In this document: positions 49,573-59,739 of the stretch, piece after piece
Numbering within the stretch: position 1 is the stretch's first letter
Layout: each line of letters begins with the position of its first letter
Origin: Malus domestica
Taxonomy: Eukaryota > Streptophyta > Magnoliopsida > Rosales > Rosaceae
Direction: 5' to 3'
Assembly (NCBI RefSeq): GCF_042453785.1
Contig: NC_091677.1
Coordinates: 8,093,501-8,157,500, forward strand
Length of the DNA stretch: 64,000 bases
Position numbers and translations under genes: made by a program
The notes under the pieces: generated by a model
Database searches by the model: none
What the model was told of the DNA's origin: nothing
What the model saw: the letters and a program-made list of their open reading frames with translations, nothing else

Positions 49573-49690
49573 GCAAGTGACTTGTAGCTCAATTGGTTAA
49601 GAGTTTTCGACTTAGCACTCGAGATCTCAAGTTTGAATCCCTCTTCCCTTATTATAGATTATCCTATCGTTTGTAAAGAATTTTTTTTTT
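49573..49690 (+). mobile_element. tRNA-derived SINE
   Basis: CTTGTAGCTCAATTGGTTAA is an A box and AAGTTTGAATCCCTC a B box, 40-45 bases apart. The copy ends in a T-rich tail (49680-49690). It differs from the other SINE family in the window. Confidence 0.6.
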
Positions 49691-49937
49691 ATATAAGAAA
49701 CTTATTTGAATATGTTATTAAGCTAAATAACACTAATATTAAGTCTTACTAACTTTAAAATATATATTTGTAATTGAAAAATAATGAATAAATGAGAATT
49801 TTTATATGAGCCATGGTCCATAAGATTTTTCATATGGGCCATGGTCACGGACCATGGTCCGGTTAGTCAATAGGGTCTAAATCTTAGGACCGTTCCATTC
49901 ATTTATTATAAATCATGTTGTATTATACTTTATTTAA

Positions 49938-50091
49938 AAGAAAAACTAACGAAAAATTCTCAAAATTTTTTAATTTTAATGAAAATGACAAAATAAAGGT
50001 GTAAGTGAATAGTACCAGGAATGACTTTTCAAGGTAAAAATATCATTTTAGTTAAAAATGAACATTACGAAAGTGTTTCATTAAAATTCTC
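49938..50091 (-). mobile_element. ~155 bp MITE family, copy E (degenerate, inverted)
   Basis: It is collinear with copy C (AAGAAAAACTAACGAAAAAT, then GTGAATAGTACCAGGAATGA, then TAAAATTCTC) but with many substitutions. Confidence 0.55.
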
Positions 50092-50321
50092 TTATTTAAA
50101 TAAGTGTAGACCGTGTCATGCCTTATTTAAATGGACCATACTTGTGCCGTGCTCGCCGGGTCGCCCATTTGACACCTCCACGCCAATTGTAACCATTGCT
50201 CTGTCAGTGTCATTGACATGTTATGTAGCAGTTTTCTTTGGGGCTCTTAAGGATTAAGTAAGGTTTGAGTTCCTAGGGGCTTAAAGCTGTAATAAGGTTT
50301 GAGCACACATCTAACCAGTCA

Positions 50322-50338
50322 GCTGGAGTAGCTCAGTT

Positions 50339-50371
<33 letters not shown>

Positions 50372-50395
50372 GAGGTTCGAACCCTCCTTCTAGCG
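50322..50395 (+). tRNA. trnN-GUU: tRNA-Asn (GTT)
   Basis: The 74-base sequence folds as a cloverleaf. The acceptor stem GCTGGAG pairs with TTCTAGC. The D arm is AGCTCAGTTGGTTAGAGC. The anticodon loop CTGTTAA has anticodon GTT. The T arm is GGAGGTTCGAACCCTCC, and the discriminator is G. A/B boxes are intact, no intron is present, and a T run directly follows as a Pol III terminator. It is nuclear type, without an encoded CCA. Confidence 0.95.
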
Positions 50396-50458
50396 TTTTT
50401 TTTCTCATATTTTTCTTCTTTTATTGTAATTTCATCACCCTATTCTTCTTGTCGAGCC

Positions 50459-50830
50459 ATATGAACGCAGCATTTTTTTCTCATTTTTTCCTTCTTTTAT
50501 TTTAATTTCATCACCCTATTCATCTCCATCGAGCCATATGAACGCAACATAATCACTGGCTAAGAAGGTGGGCTATGCACTCACCAGTTCAACCTTGACG
50601 AGGTTCGTATGTACCATAACATATTCAATCATACTCGGGTTTTTTTTTCTCATTTATTTCTTTATTTATTTTAATTTTATCATCCTATTCATCTCCGTTA
50701 AGCCATATGAACGCAACAGAATCACTGGCTGGAAGATGGGCTATGCACTCCCCAATTCAACACTCCCCCAGTTCAACCTTGATGAGGTTCGTGCGTACCA
50801 TAACATATTCAATCATACTTGTAACATGCA
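50459..50830 (+). repeat. Tandem duplication carrying a dehydrogenase exon
   Basis: The units at about 50479-50640 and 50649-50830 each contain the TCATCACCC/TCATCCTATTCATCTCC intron tail, then CCATATGAACGCAACA, GGGCTATGCACTC, AGTTCAACCTTGA(C/T)GAG and a GTTCGT donor. A third, shorter piece at 50400-50470 has only the intron tail and exon start. The second unit has a 14-base internal duplication (CTCCCCCAGTTCAA). Confidence 0.8.
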
Positions 50831-51485
50831 AGCATGCTTAAACATTCCGATTTAAATTACGTTATTTTTTATGCATGTAGGTAATTGCATCATTTGGGGT
50901 TGGAAGGGTAATTCGGTCAAAAGATAGTAACTATGTCGAAGCTGGCATAGTGGTCAGTCCATTCGCACCATTTGCTGAATATTGTGTGGTACCATACCAG
51001 TTCTTAACAAGAAAGATCGACCCAAATGATGGTATTCCCTTGCCTGAATATATTTGCTAGGTAGTTTTCTGGCCTGAATATATCAGAGTGCGGTAATCAC
51101 TTATTCCTTATTTACTTACAACTAATCAATTAAGTAGCAATAAGATTAATTCTAACTTGACAAGAATATTGTTGTGATTGATTAATAATGCGTCGGGGTG
51201 CCTGGGTTTGCAGCATTGTTGGGAATTGAGGTGCTAGCAGACCCAAAACCAGGTTCCAATGTGTAAATTTCGGCTGCTGCTGGGGCTGTTGGAATGTATG
51301 CAGGGCAGTTAGCCAAGCACAGAGGGTATAGGGTCATTGGAAGCACCGGATCAGATGAGTACCAATCATCGTCAATTTGATATTTCATCCCAATTGGAAC
51401 TTTCATCTGCACCAATCACCGTCAAAGATGTGGTTTATCGTCTATGTATGATTTTAAGAAAGTTGAAGTTTTGCCATAAAACTAA

Positions 51486-51640
51486 GGGAACTTTAACGAA
51501 AAGCACCCGGTACTGTTCATTTTAACGAAAAACCACATTTTTACACTAAAAAGTCAATCATGATACTATTCACTTTACCCTTTATTTTGTCTTTATCATT
51601 AAAACTCAAAGTTTTCAAACCATTTTGATTAGTTTTCCTT
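51486..51640 (+). mobile_element. ~155 bp MITE family, copy D
   Basis: It starts GGGAACTTTAACGAAAAGCA and ends TTGATTAGTTTTCCTT. It is inserted in the disrupted intron of the dehydrogenase pseudogene, 128 bases after an exon. Confidence 0.75.
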
Positions 51641-52489
51641 AAAACTAATACTAGTAATCTAGAAGGTAATCCAACCCCTCTACTTTCAAGTGGGAGCATG
51701 GATATCAAACAATGAGCATGACATGTGGCCTTGTTCTAATTCCAAATTATGCTCATACTGAGCACGGGGAAAACAATTTTTTTTCTTCTTTTAGTATAAC
51801 GGCAGATATTCGTCCTAGATCCAACCATAAGGGGCCAATGTTTGTCAAAACCAAGCACCATCTTCAAATTATTTGGTTGATAATTATCCAAACTCAACAC
51901 AATGGCGATCGGCCTACACCCAACCCACCGGCGATCGATAATATCCCTTCCCCCATGAGACACCTACATATTTATCACCTTCTACCAATCAACGTGAATG
52001 TTCATTTTCAGGTTCATGGTTTGTGGGTGCGAGAAAAAATTTAACTTCTTCATACGCTAGAGTTCAACTAAGAATCGAATTCCAGTTTGATACATCAAGT
52101 TGAAAATAAAGATTAACCGTACAAATTTAAAATTCTCTTTTAATACTCAAAATGACGCAATCTAAATAAAACCCTAATGAATAAAACAAAAATATTTTTT
52201 TGTAATTTTTCCACAAAATCTACTTAAAGAGCAACGGCTCCTAAGATTTTGTTTTAAGACCGTACAGAAATTTAAAAGTTTAAGACATCTAGCTATATAT
52301 GTTTTCATTATACCAAAGGACCGAGTTCATATATATATGAGTGTAGCACCTTCGTTTGGAATTTTAGAATATGAATGAGGTCAATTATTTGAAGTGCCCT
52401 TTCAGTAACTATAGAACCAAAAATAATTAAATAAAATTAACATATATTTAATTATTTATGGCTATTTAATTACTTAGTTGCAGTAGTAT

Positions 52490-52770
52490 TTAACATAATG
52501 TGCAAAGGTTTGGTCCTTCACCTTTGTGAGACTTTGTCCTCACATTCTTACATATACCTCCTCACGTGTGGAGAATTTTCAAATCAAACGCGTGAATAGC
52601 ACAAATTGGGTGACATGGAGTTGGACTTCACATGTGAGCCAACGTAGCTCTGATACCACGGAGGAAGTTGAGGTTCCACCATAAACAACTGGGATGGAGA
52701 GTGGCAACTTCTTGTACGCTCTTGCAAGGTTTGGTTACACTTATGTGAAACTTTATCTTCACATTTTTTT
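52490..52770 (-). mobile_element. LTR/TRIM-like remnant with an initiator-Met PBS
   Basis: GTGGTATCAGAGC on the minus strand (plus GCTCTGATACCAC near 52650) is the usual tRNA-iMet primer site. Related sequences on both sides (GGTTTGGTCCTTCACCTTTG and GGTTTGGTTACACTTATGTG) may be diverged LTR parts. There is no coding sequence. The rest of 51660-53380 shows no gene. Confidence 0.45.
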
Positions 52771-54706
52771 CACAACCTTTTTATTGTATATGAGATCACT
52801 TGTATTAAAGAATTAGTTTTTTCCAGCCCATGATGAGTTTTCTTAAGTCTATTAATAATTATAGTTTTAGAGGATTAAGTTGATTTTCCAATTGTAGTGG
52901 TTCTCCCAACCCAATTGGAGTTATTTTTCAATTTAAGTGGTTTTTTCAATTGGAGTTGTTTACCCAATTTAAGTTGTTTTTCTAAATGTAGTTGGTTTCT
53001 CAATTGGTGTATGATTCATAACTAGATTTCAATTAGGATTGGTATTCCTTATTGAAGAAGACCTCTATTATGCTATATAAAGGGACTATTGCACTAGTTT
53101 TGAATTGGATGTGCGAGGAAAAAGAAAAAAGAAAAAAGTGTATTTCTTGTTCTTGTTCTTTCATGTTTTCGTCAAGTCTTAGTCCTAGAGACTTGGCAAG
53201 ATTCTTCATTGTGCTCATTATTGATATAGTAATAGCTTGTTGTTGCTGCCCCCGTGGACAAGAAGTACTTCTATTACGGTTTCATTCTTGGAATTACTAT
53301 GTTTTAGTGTGTGAATGCTGAACTTTGAAATATCTATTCAATGCAATATTATTATGAGTTTATACATGGAAGATGTTATTCACTACACGAAAAATGGCCT
53401 TTGGGCACAAAATTAGGGACACAAATGAGGTGTTTGTGTTTGTTTAAACATCAATAGGGTGGAACAGTGCTCATTCCGTAATGGGCACCATGTATTGTGC
53501 CCAATGTTAAGAGAAATGGACACAATCACATTATTGGGCACAAAACCATGACTTTTGTGCCTTTAATGTTAGAAATAGATTTTTTTTATTAATTTGCAAT
53601 GACACCATAAATATAATCGTGCCCTGTAATTTAATATATTTAATGTAAAGGTAGATTTTTTGTGCCCTTTGTTTAAAATAATGTTTTATACGAAATGAGA
53701 AAAGCAGTTTCCTCAATCTTCACGCCTCACTCTCTCCTCATTTCCTTCCTTCCGCCTCTCTTTGTGTTTCCCCATTCAAACCCAGCCTCTCATCTCTCTT
53801 ACTCTCCCTTCCCCAATTGAATTGAGCCTCTCTTCAACCCCAGGCTCTCTCTCTCTCTTTATCTTTTCCCCAAATTTTTTTATTTCCCTCTCTTTCTCTC
53901 TCTCACCTCTCATCTCAATTCTAAACTTCAGTTCACATCTCACGCAGAAACAAAATTTGCAAATCCTTCCCCTTCAAAGCTCACACACACTGTGAATCGT
54001 TGGGTCTCAACTTAAGTTTCTAGTCGAGTTCACATATTCTCAGACTTTGCAAATCTTTCTCCTTCATACAGAATCTGCAAATCAGTCAGCCTCAACTCTC
54101 ATCTCATCCCCAGTTCCCCTTCAGTTCAGTGTTTGCATAATGTGATTCCTTCCTCTCCACTTCGTACCAGGTAAAATGGTAAGAACTTAGAACTTGTATT
54201 GGTTAATTTAGTTAATAATTTGTGATTAATTTTAAGGTTAGGGTTAGGGTTCATTTGAAACAAAAGGGGAACTGAGCTTTTTTCTCTTTTTGGTTATAAT
54301 CAAAGGGAGATTTGATTTGGTTCAGATTCAAACAAACCCATTTTTGCCTCTTTCATCTTTGCCTTTCTCAGACTCCGTTCATGGATGCCATTTGTCAGCT
54401 GGACAACCACCGCATCACGGACTCTTCTCGGATATGGGCTTTTCCTTTGTTATTTTTCTATGATTTTTGTGTATTTTCTAACGACTTTTGTGTGTGTGTG
54501 TATTTTTTTTCTTCCTGTATTTCATCATGCAGGAAAGTCAAATGTCTCATCAAGGAACCTTCATTTTTTTCTCACTAATTATTTGGAGCTTGAATTGAGA
54601 ATGTGCTTAAATTCGTTTGATTTGTCTACAAGTTTGTTTTATAAAGAAAATCAAAGAAATGTGAGTTTGATAGTTGGTTTTAGGCTTTACATGTAATATA
54701 AATATG

Positions 54707-57476
54707 CTAATTTTGTTGGAGTCTGCTGGGAAACACATTCTCATCATGAACCACATGTCTTGTTATCAATAGCTTCTGAGTTTGTTCATGATAACATATA
54801 ACACCCTTATATCCTAGTTCATAGCCAACAAAAACACATAGCGATGCTCTTGGTTGCAACTTGTTATTATTATAAGGCCTGATGTAAGGATATACAGTAG
54901 TGCCAAATATTTTCAGGTTTTGAAGTTGAGGTTTAACCCCAAATAACAACCGATAAGGAGACTTCATTCACAAAATCCTACATGGCATCCTATTTATTAA
55001 AAACACAGAATGAGCACAAGCATGAAACCCCAAGGTTTGAGGTAACTGAGCAGTTGTCATCAAAGTTATAGCTGTTTCTATGATATGTCTATGTTTTCTT
55101 TCAGCAATTCCATTTTGCTGAGGTGTGTATGGACATGAAACCATATGAAAGATTCCCTGAGTTTGCAGAAAACCCTTAAACTGATTACTATTAAACTCTC
55201 CACCCCCATCTGTATGCAAGCATTTAATTCTAACATCAAACTGAGTATAAACGAAATGATAGAAATTCTGAAAGATACCAAACACTTCTGATTTATTTAT
55301 CAAGGGAAAAATCCATACATGTCTTGTAAACTCATCCACAAAACTCACATAATATCTAAACCCTTCTACAGACTTAGTTAGTGAAGGACCCCAGAGATCC
55401 GAATGGACTTTTTGAAATGGAAAACTACATTGTTCTTTCCTATCTAAGAAAGGTTGTCTAGACATTTTCCCAGATATACAATAGGAACATACATGCTGTG
55501 AATCATCAGAAGCACTAACTATATCAGATTGCTGCAACATAACAGAGAGAACTTCATTACTAGGATGGCTTAATCTTTGATGCCACACTGTTGACTTAAC
55601 CTTCTGACCAAGCAAAGTAGTTGACTTTTGAGCTAGAGAAACTAAATTCTTTGAAAACATCTTGACCGAAATCTAAAACAACTCACCATCACTGCTCCTT
55701 CTGTGGTATATTATAGCCTTGGTTACCTTGTCATGCACATAGAAGTTAGTATCATCACATATGAACCAGCAATAGTTGTCTTTGCACATTTGTTTGATAG
55801 ATAAAAGACTAACAACAATAGTTGGAACATGTAAGACATTTCTCAAAAGTAATGAATGAGGTAATGTCTTCAAACATGTAGAACCAATATGTTTGATTTG
55901 CAAACCTTCACCATTGCCAATTGTTATTTTATCATTGCCTTCATATGGAAAAATCTGCTGCAAAGAATTGAGATCTGCTGTCATGTGATGTGATGCTTCA
56001 GTGTCAATGATCCATGAATCATTAGGAAGAAAGTTGGCTGGAGCTTGAGCTTGCATGGCAGTTAACGTAGGAGCAGGTGCAGAACCTTGATAGGCAAAAT
56101 TGTTCCTATGATGACAATCTAATGCACTGTGTCCTCGCTTGCCACAGATTTGACACTCAAGAATTGATCCATTTGAACTCAGATTGGTAGACCTCTTCCA
56201 GCAATTTGGAGTTGTATGTCCCTTCTTGGAACATATCTGACATTCAGGGACAATATTCGGCCTAGTTTCAGTGTTTCCAGACCATGACTGCCAATTTCCA
56301 CCATTATGTCCTCCACCTTAGGTATTCCCACGATTACCACCATAGTTTGATGATCTAAAATTACCATTACCATTTGGTTTTGTACCATAGACATTTCTTG
56401 TACCAATATTGGAATTAGGATACTGTCTCTGTGCATTAGTATTCCCAACAAAGCCATATGCATTAGAAAAATCAGGATAGAATGAAGGTTGAGGATGCAC
56501 TATAGGAAACTGATTACTTGGAAATAGTGATGTATTAGAGAAATCAGGATACACCGGAGGTTGAGGCTGCACCCTAAGAGACTGAGTACTAGGAAATGGT
56601 GATGGATACTGAATATGAGAAACTGGCATTGGTAGTGATGGATGCATTACAGAATTAGATGATGATGATGCTCCCTGATTTGGCACTCCAAAAGACGGAG
56701 TTGCATTCGAAATCCGTGTAAGAATCTCTCCAGTACTATACATAACCTCATCAGAATTACTTGATGACCCCTGTGCCATTGTAGATTGTGAAGAAGAAGC
56801 AACATTCCCTTGCACATACATTCCAGAAATTTTTGAGATAAACCACTCACCACAGACTTAGCCTCCCTTTCTGCACATAGTAACTGCTCTCAAAATTCCC
56901 TTAAGGACATAGTATTGTCTCTTGTGTATATCATTGTTCTAATCTCAGAATATTCCCTTGGTAAACCAGATAAAGCAGCAACAATGAAATCATTATCAGT
57001 TACAAATTCCCCCGCAGCAATCAACTGATCTTTAATATTTCTAAGTTTAGACAGATATTGATCAATAGAGTCACTACCCTCTGTGTGGTCTGAAATTCAG
57101 TCTTTAACGTATTCACCCTTGCTTTAGAAACATAAGCATACCTATCTTGAAGATTTGTCCAGGCCTCATGAGCAGTCCTAGATCCCAAAACATGCTCAAT
57201 AGACTCATCAGTCAATGTAGCAATTAACAAACTCAAGAGAGCAAGATCAACAGCTTCCCATTCTGTATATGCCTTAGAGATTTCATTTGTAACATCACGA
57301 TCAGTACTAACCACAAATTTTGGTGGAGGTGAAAGTGACCCATCAAAGTGATCAAACAACTTATATCCTTTGAGAACATATTTGAACTGAAATACCCATT
57401 TCGAAAAATTCTTGTCATTCAACTTAATTGTCAACATTCCCAAAAGGCCTTCAATTTTTACAGATGAAGATGCCAT
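54707..57476 (-). pseudogene. Copia gag-protease-integrase, broken
   Basis: Gag starts MASSSVKIEGLLGMLTIKLN (57476) and has a UBN2-type region (WEAVDLALLSLLIATLTDES). A frameshift near 57080 and a stop near 56885 break it. Two CCHC-type knuckles follow (CQICSKKGHTTPNCWK, CQICGKRGHSALDC). The protease motif reads DTEASHHMT, where the family has DTGASHH, so a catalytic-loop Gly is lost. The GAG-pre-integrase zinc block (HQRLSH ... CSYCISGK) and the integrase D, D, E residues (HSDLWGP, LHTDGGGEF, NGIAERKHR) are present. A TGA at 54967-54965 interrupts the frame before KSPYRLLFG. The copy ends near 54710; reverse transcriptase and RNase H are missing. Confidence 0.88.
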
Positions 57477-58204
57477 CGCTATGGTCTAGATTAACGGTCT
57501 TATCAAGAAACAACTCTCTCCTCAACACTTCAAAAAGAACAAAAATAACAAGAAATGCTTCAAATTTCAACTAACAGTGGTCACAAAAATTCAACTATTC
57601 GTCACAAACATTCAAAGAAATGGCTTCGTGCCCTCAAATTTCAACAACTCTTCAAAGAAATTCACAGAAATGGCTTTGTGCCCACAATCTTCAATTAACT
57701 AATCTTTTACAAACATTCACATAAATGGCTTCATGCCCAACAATACGATCAATCTTGAAATGACTGTGTACCACAAACAAACAGTAATGGCTTCGTGCCG
57801 CAAACAAGCTAAATCTACTACTCCACATAATTAAAGCATGATAGAGAATCGAAAAGAATAACCTGATTCGCACCAACTCAAAACTCCAGAAGAAAAAAAA
57901 TTCCAATACGTCGACGAACCCCAAGATGATCAAACCTTCAGCACCGATAATCCTGAGATAACCCAGCCCACAACAAAACCGATGGCTCTTGATACCATAT
58001 TAACACTATGAATCTGAAGAAATGAAAGGTTTACAGAGAGAATAGCAAAAGAGAAAAAGAAAGAGAGAGAGAAATGTAGAGACTTTTCAGATTACTTTCA
58101 TTAGGTCTTAATGCTTACAAGCTCTGCTATATATAGCATTTTACACTTGTTATCTCCTCTTCATCCACCTAACTAACTTTTAACCATTCAACTAACTACC
58201 AACA
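54708..58204 (-). mobile_element. 3'-truncated Copia retrotransposon
   Basis: On the minus strand it has a 5' LTR (about 58204-58000, starting TGTTGGTAGTTAG, with a TATATATA core near 58130). The primer-binding site TGGTATCAAGAGCC lies at 57997-57984, followed by a leader, then gag-pol up to the integrase. No 3' LTR is present, so about half the element was lost. It lies wholly between the CACTA ends. Confidence 0.8.
57617..57805 (-). repeat. Short repeats in the Copia leader
   Basis: AATGGCTTCGTGCC or a one- to two-base variant occurs four times (about 57617, 57668, 57722 and 57786) at 51-64 base spacing, within longer similar units (CACAAACATTCA before the motif). Confidence 0.65.
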
Positions 58205-58349
58205 ATTCTCAAATGTTTTTTTTAGCTGACATGGCACACACCCTTATTCTACTAATGACATGTGTCTACACTTATCAATATGTCGGTGCCCTTTGAGGCC
58301 AAAGGACACAAATAATTTATTGTGTGCAGTGCCCAATTTTTTTATAGTG

Positions 58350-58992
58350 ATTGACACTCAAAAAATATAATTTTCCTTATAAATTTTCACCTTACTGTTG
58401 TACAAAAATTCTAATAATATCTCCCTTACAGCATCTCAAATAGCCTCAGTAGATGATGCTGTTTGGCTATTTTAATGGAAAAATCACAAAACCTAATTAA
58501 GCTCTAAGAGGCTCGCTATATGTCTCGCTACTTTGACACTGTGAATAGTCCCTCGCTAGATTTAGCGAGGAAGGGAGTAAGTCGCAGGCTCACTATACAT
58601 GAACAAATCTTATTTCAATGTTCTTCCTCCACAGGCTGCACTGTTCTTACTCCACACGCTGACTAGGTCGTGGACTATGGATACGTCGACGACAGAGTGA
58701 TGAATTTTGTGGAAATTTTGACGAGATTCGGCTAGTCTATTCAAGGACGACGACCAAGGCCATTAGATCTGGGATGACGGAGTCCTTGATGTCAATTGTA
58801 ACGACAACGACAAACCCAGTTAGATATGTGATGATGGAGCCTCTCAAGTGGCCATTAAAAAGTTGAATTATTAAATAATAGAATATTATAGTGTTTGTTA
58901 AAACAGAGATATACATATTTCTTTCTCTAATTAACTTATCTAGATCAATTTTTTGTTTGTTTCGATGGTCTATAAATTTCTGTGGTTTTTAG
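58350..58992. other. Intron remnant of the dehydrogenase pseudogene
   Basis: Non-coding DNA between the CACTA right end and the next dehydrogenase exon. It includes CTCGCTATATGTCTCGCTAC and CTCGCTAGATTTAGCGAG, the latter a short palindrome. Confidence 0.4.
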
Positions 58993-59739
58993 GTTAGGTT
59001 AATCAAGGAGGATTTTGGATATGATGACGCTTTTCACTACCAGGCCGAGACAGATTTTGATGCTACTTTAACCAAGTAATCATTGTTTAACAAATTAGCA
59101 TTAAGATTCTGAGAAACATATATATGAACATGAAGACTGAAAATTTTACAGATATTTCCCCAGTGGAATTGATGTGTACCTTGACAATGTTGGCGTTGAA
59201 ATGCTTGAGGCTGCTCTCAACCATGTCAACAAGCATGCAAAGATCCCTCTTTGTGGCATGATATCAGGCTACAGTAAGGTTATTTAAAACCATTACTACC
59301 CTTTGTCTTCTTCATACGTATAACTGTCATACACATATATTTAATTATTTGTAAGCAATATGACCCAATATCACATGCATAAAAAGACATGTTACTGGAA
59401 ATTTATATATCTAGACATGTGCATATGTTCGTCCGTTTCTCAAATGCAAAGCTCATCTATTTTGTGCAGGTTGGTAGAGGGGGTGAGGAATTTGATGAAT
59501 TTAATCGGAAAGGAGGTGAATATGCAATGGTGGAATTGTGAGTTCATACTTGCATCGTTGGGGGGATTTTGTGAAGGAGCCACCTAAAGGAAGGCAAGAT
59601 TGGTTATTCTAAGCTCAAAACATTCCATGGAACTGAAAATTTCTTGGAGAGCTTAGGACCTCTCTTCACCAACTCTAATGTGGGAAGACTAGTAATCCAA
59701 GTCAAGTAATAATATTCGGTTGAAGTAAATCTATGTTAA

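Larger units (their letters stand above)
53381..58349. mobile_element. CACTA-type transposon, ~5 kb, with a nested Copia
   Basis: The left end is CACTACACGAAAAATGGCC; the inverted right end is CACTATAAAAAAATTGGGCA. Both are followed inward by GGGCAC/GTGCCC motifs repeated subterminally (TTGGGCACAAAA, TTGTGCCCAATG, AATGGGCACC; right side GTCGGTGCCC). The 3 bp ATT lies on both flanks (53378-53380 and 58350-58352), the size expected for CACTA elements. No transposase is recognised. The left interior (53700-54560) looks like a pyrimidine-rich leader with a splice donor (CCAGGTAAAATGG) and may be a leftover of the element's gene or a captured promoter. The right part is a truncated Copia. Confidence 0.7.
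50535..59709 (+). pseudogene. Alkenal/quinone reductase-like (MDR family) gene split by transposons
   Basis: Exon-like pieces in order are: PYERNRITGW ... NLDE (50704-50785, with a duplicate at 50535-50603); VIASFGVGRVIRSKDSNYVE to RKIDPNDGIPLPEYI (50881-51052); GVPGFAALLGIEVLADPKPG and AAAGAVGMYAGQLAKHRGYR (about 51195-51357); LIKEDFGYDDAFHYQAETDF (58993-59075); YFPSGIDVYLDNVG to CGMISGYS (59152-59278); then EGVRNLMNLI and, in another frame, KIGYSKLKTFHGTENFLESL to the stop at 59707-59709. This is the order of a zinc-independent medium-chain NADPH-dependent alkenal double-bond reductase. AAAGAVGM is the nucleotide-binding loop. Defects are a TAA after GSNV (near 51263), a TAG after PEYIC (51058-51060), a frameshift in the last exon and ~7.6 kb of inserted DNA between exons at 51357 and 58993. 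The first exon was not found. Confidence 0.75.

Noticed and set aside
54236-54252. Two TTAGGG-like repeats
   Set aside because: Only two units, and plant telomeres use TTTAGGG; this is chance.
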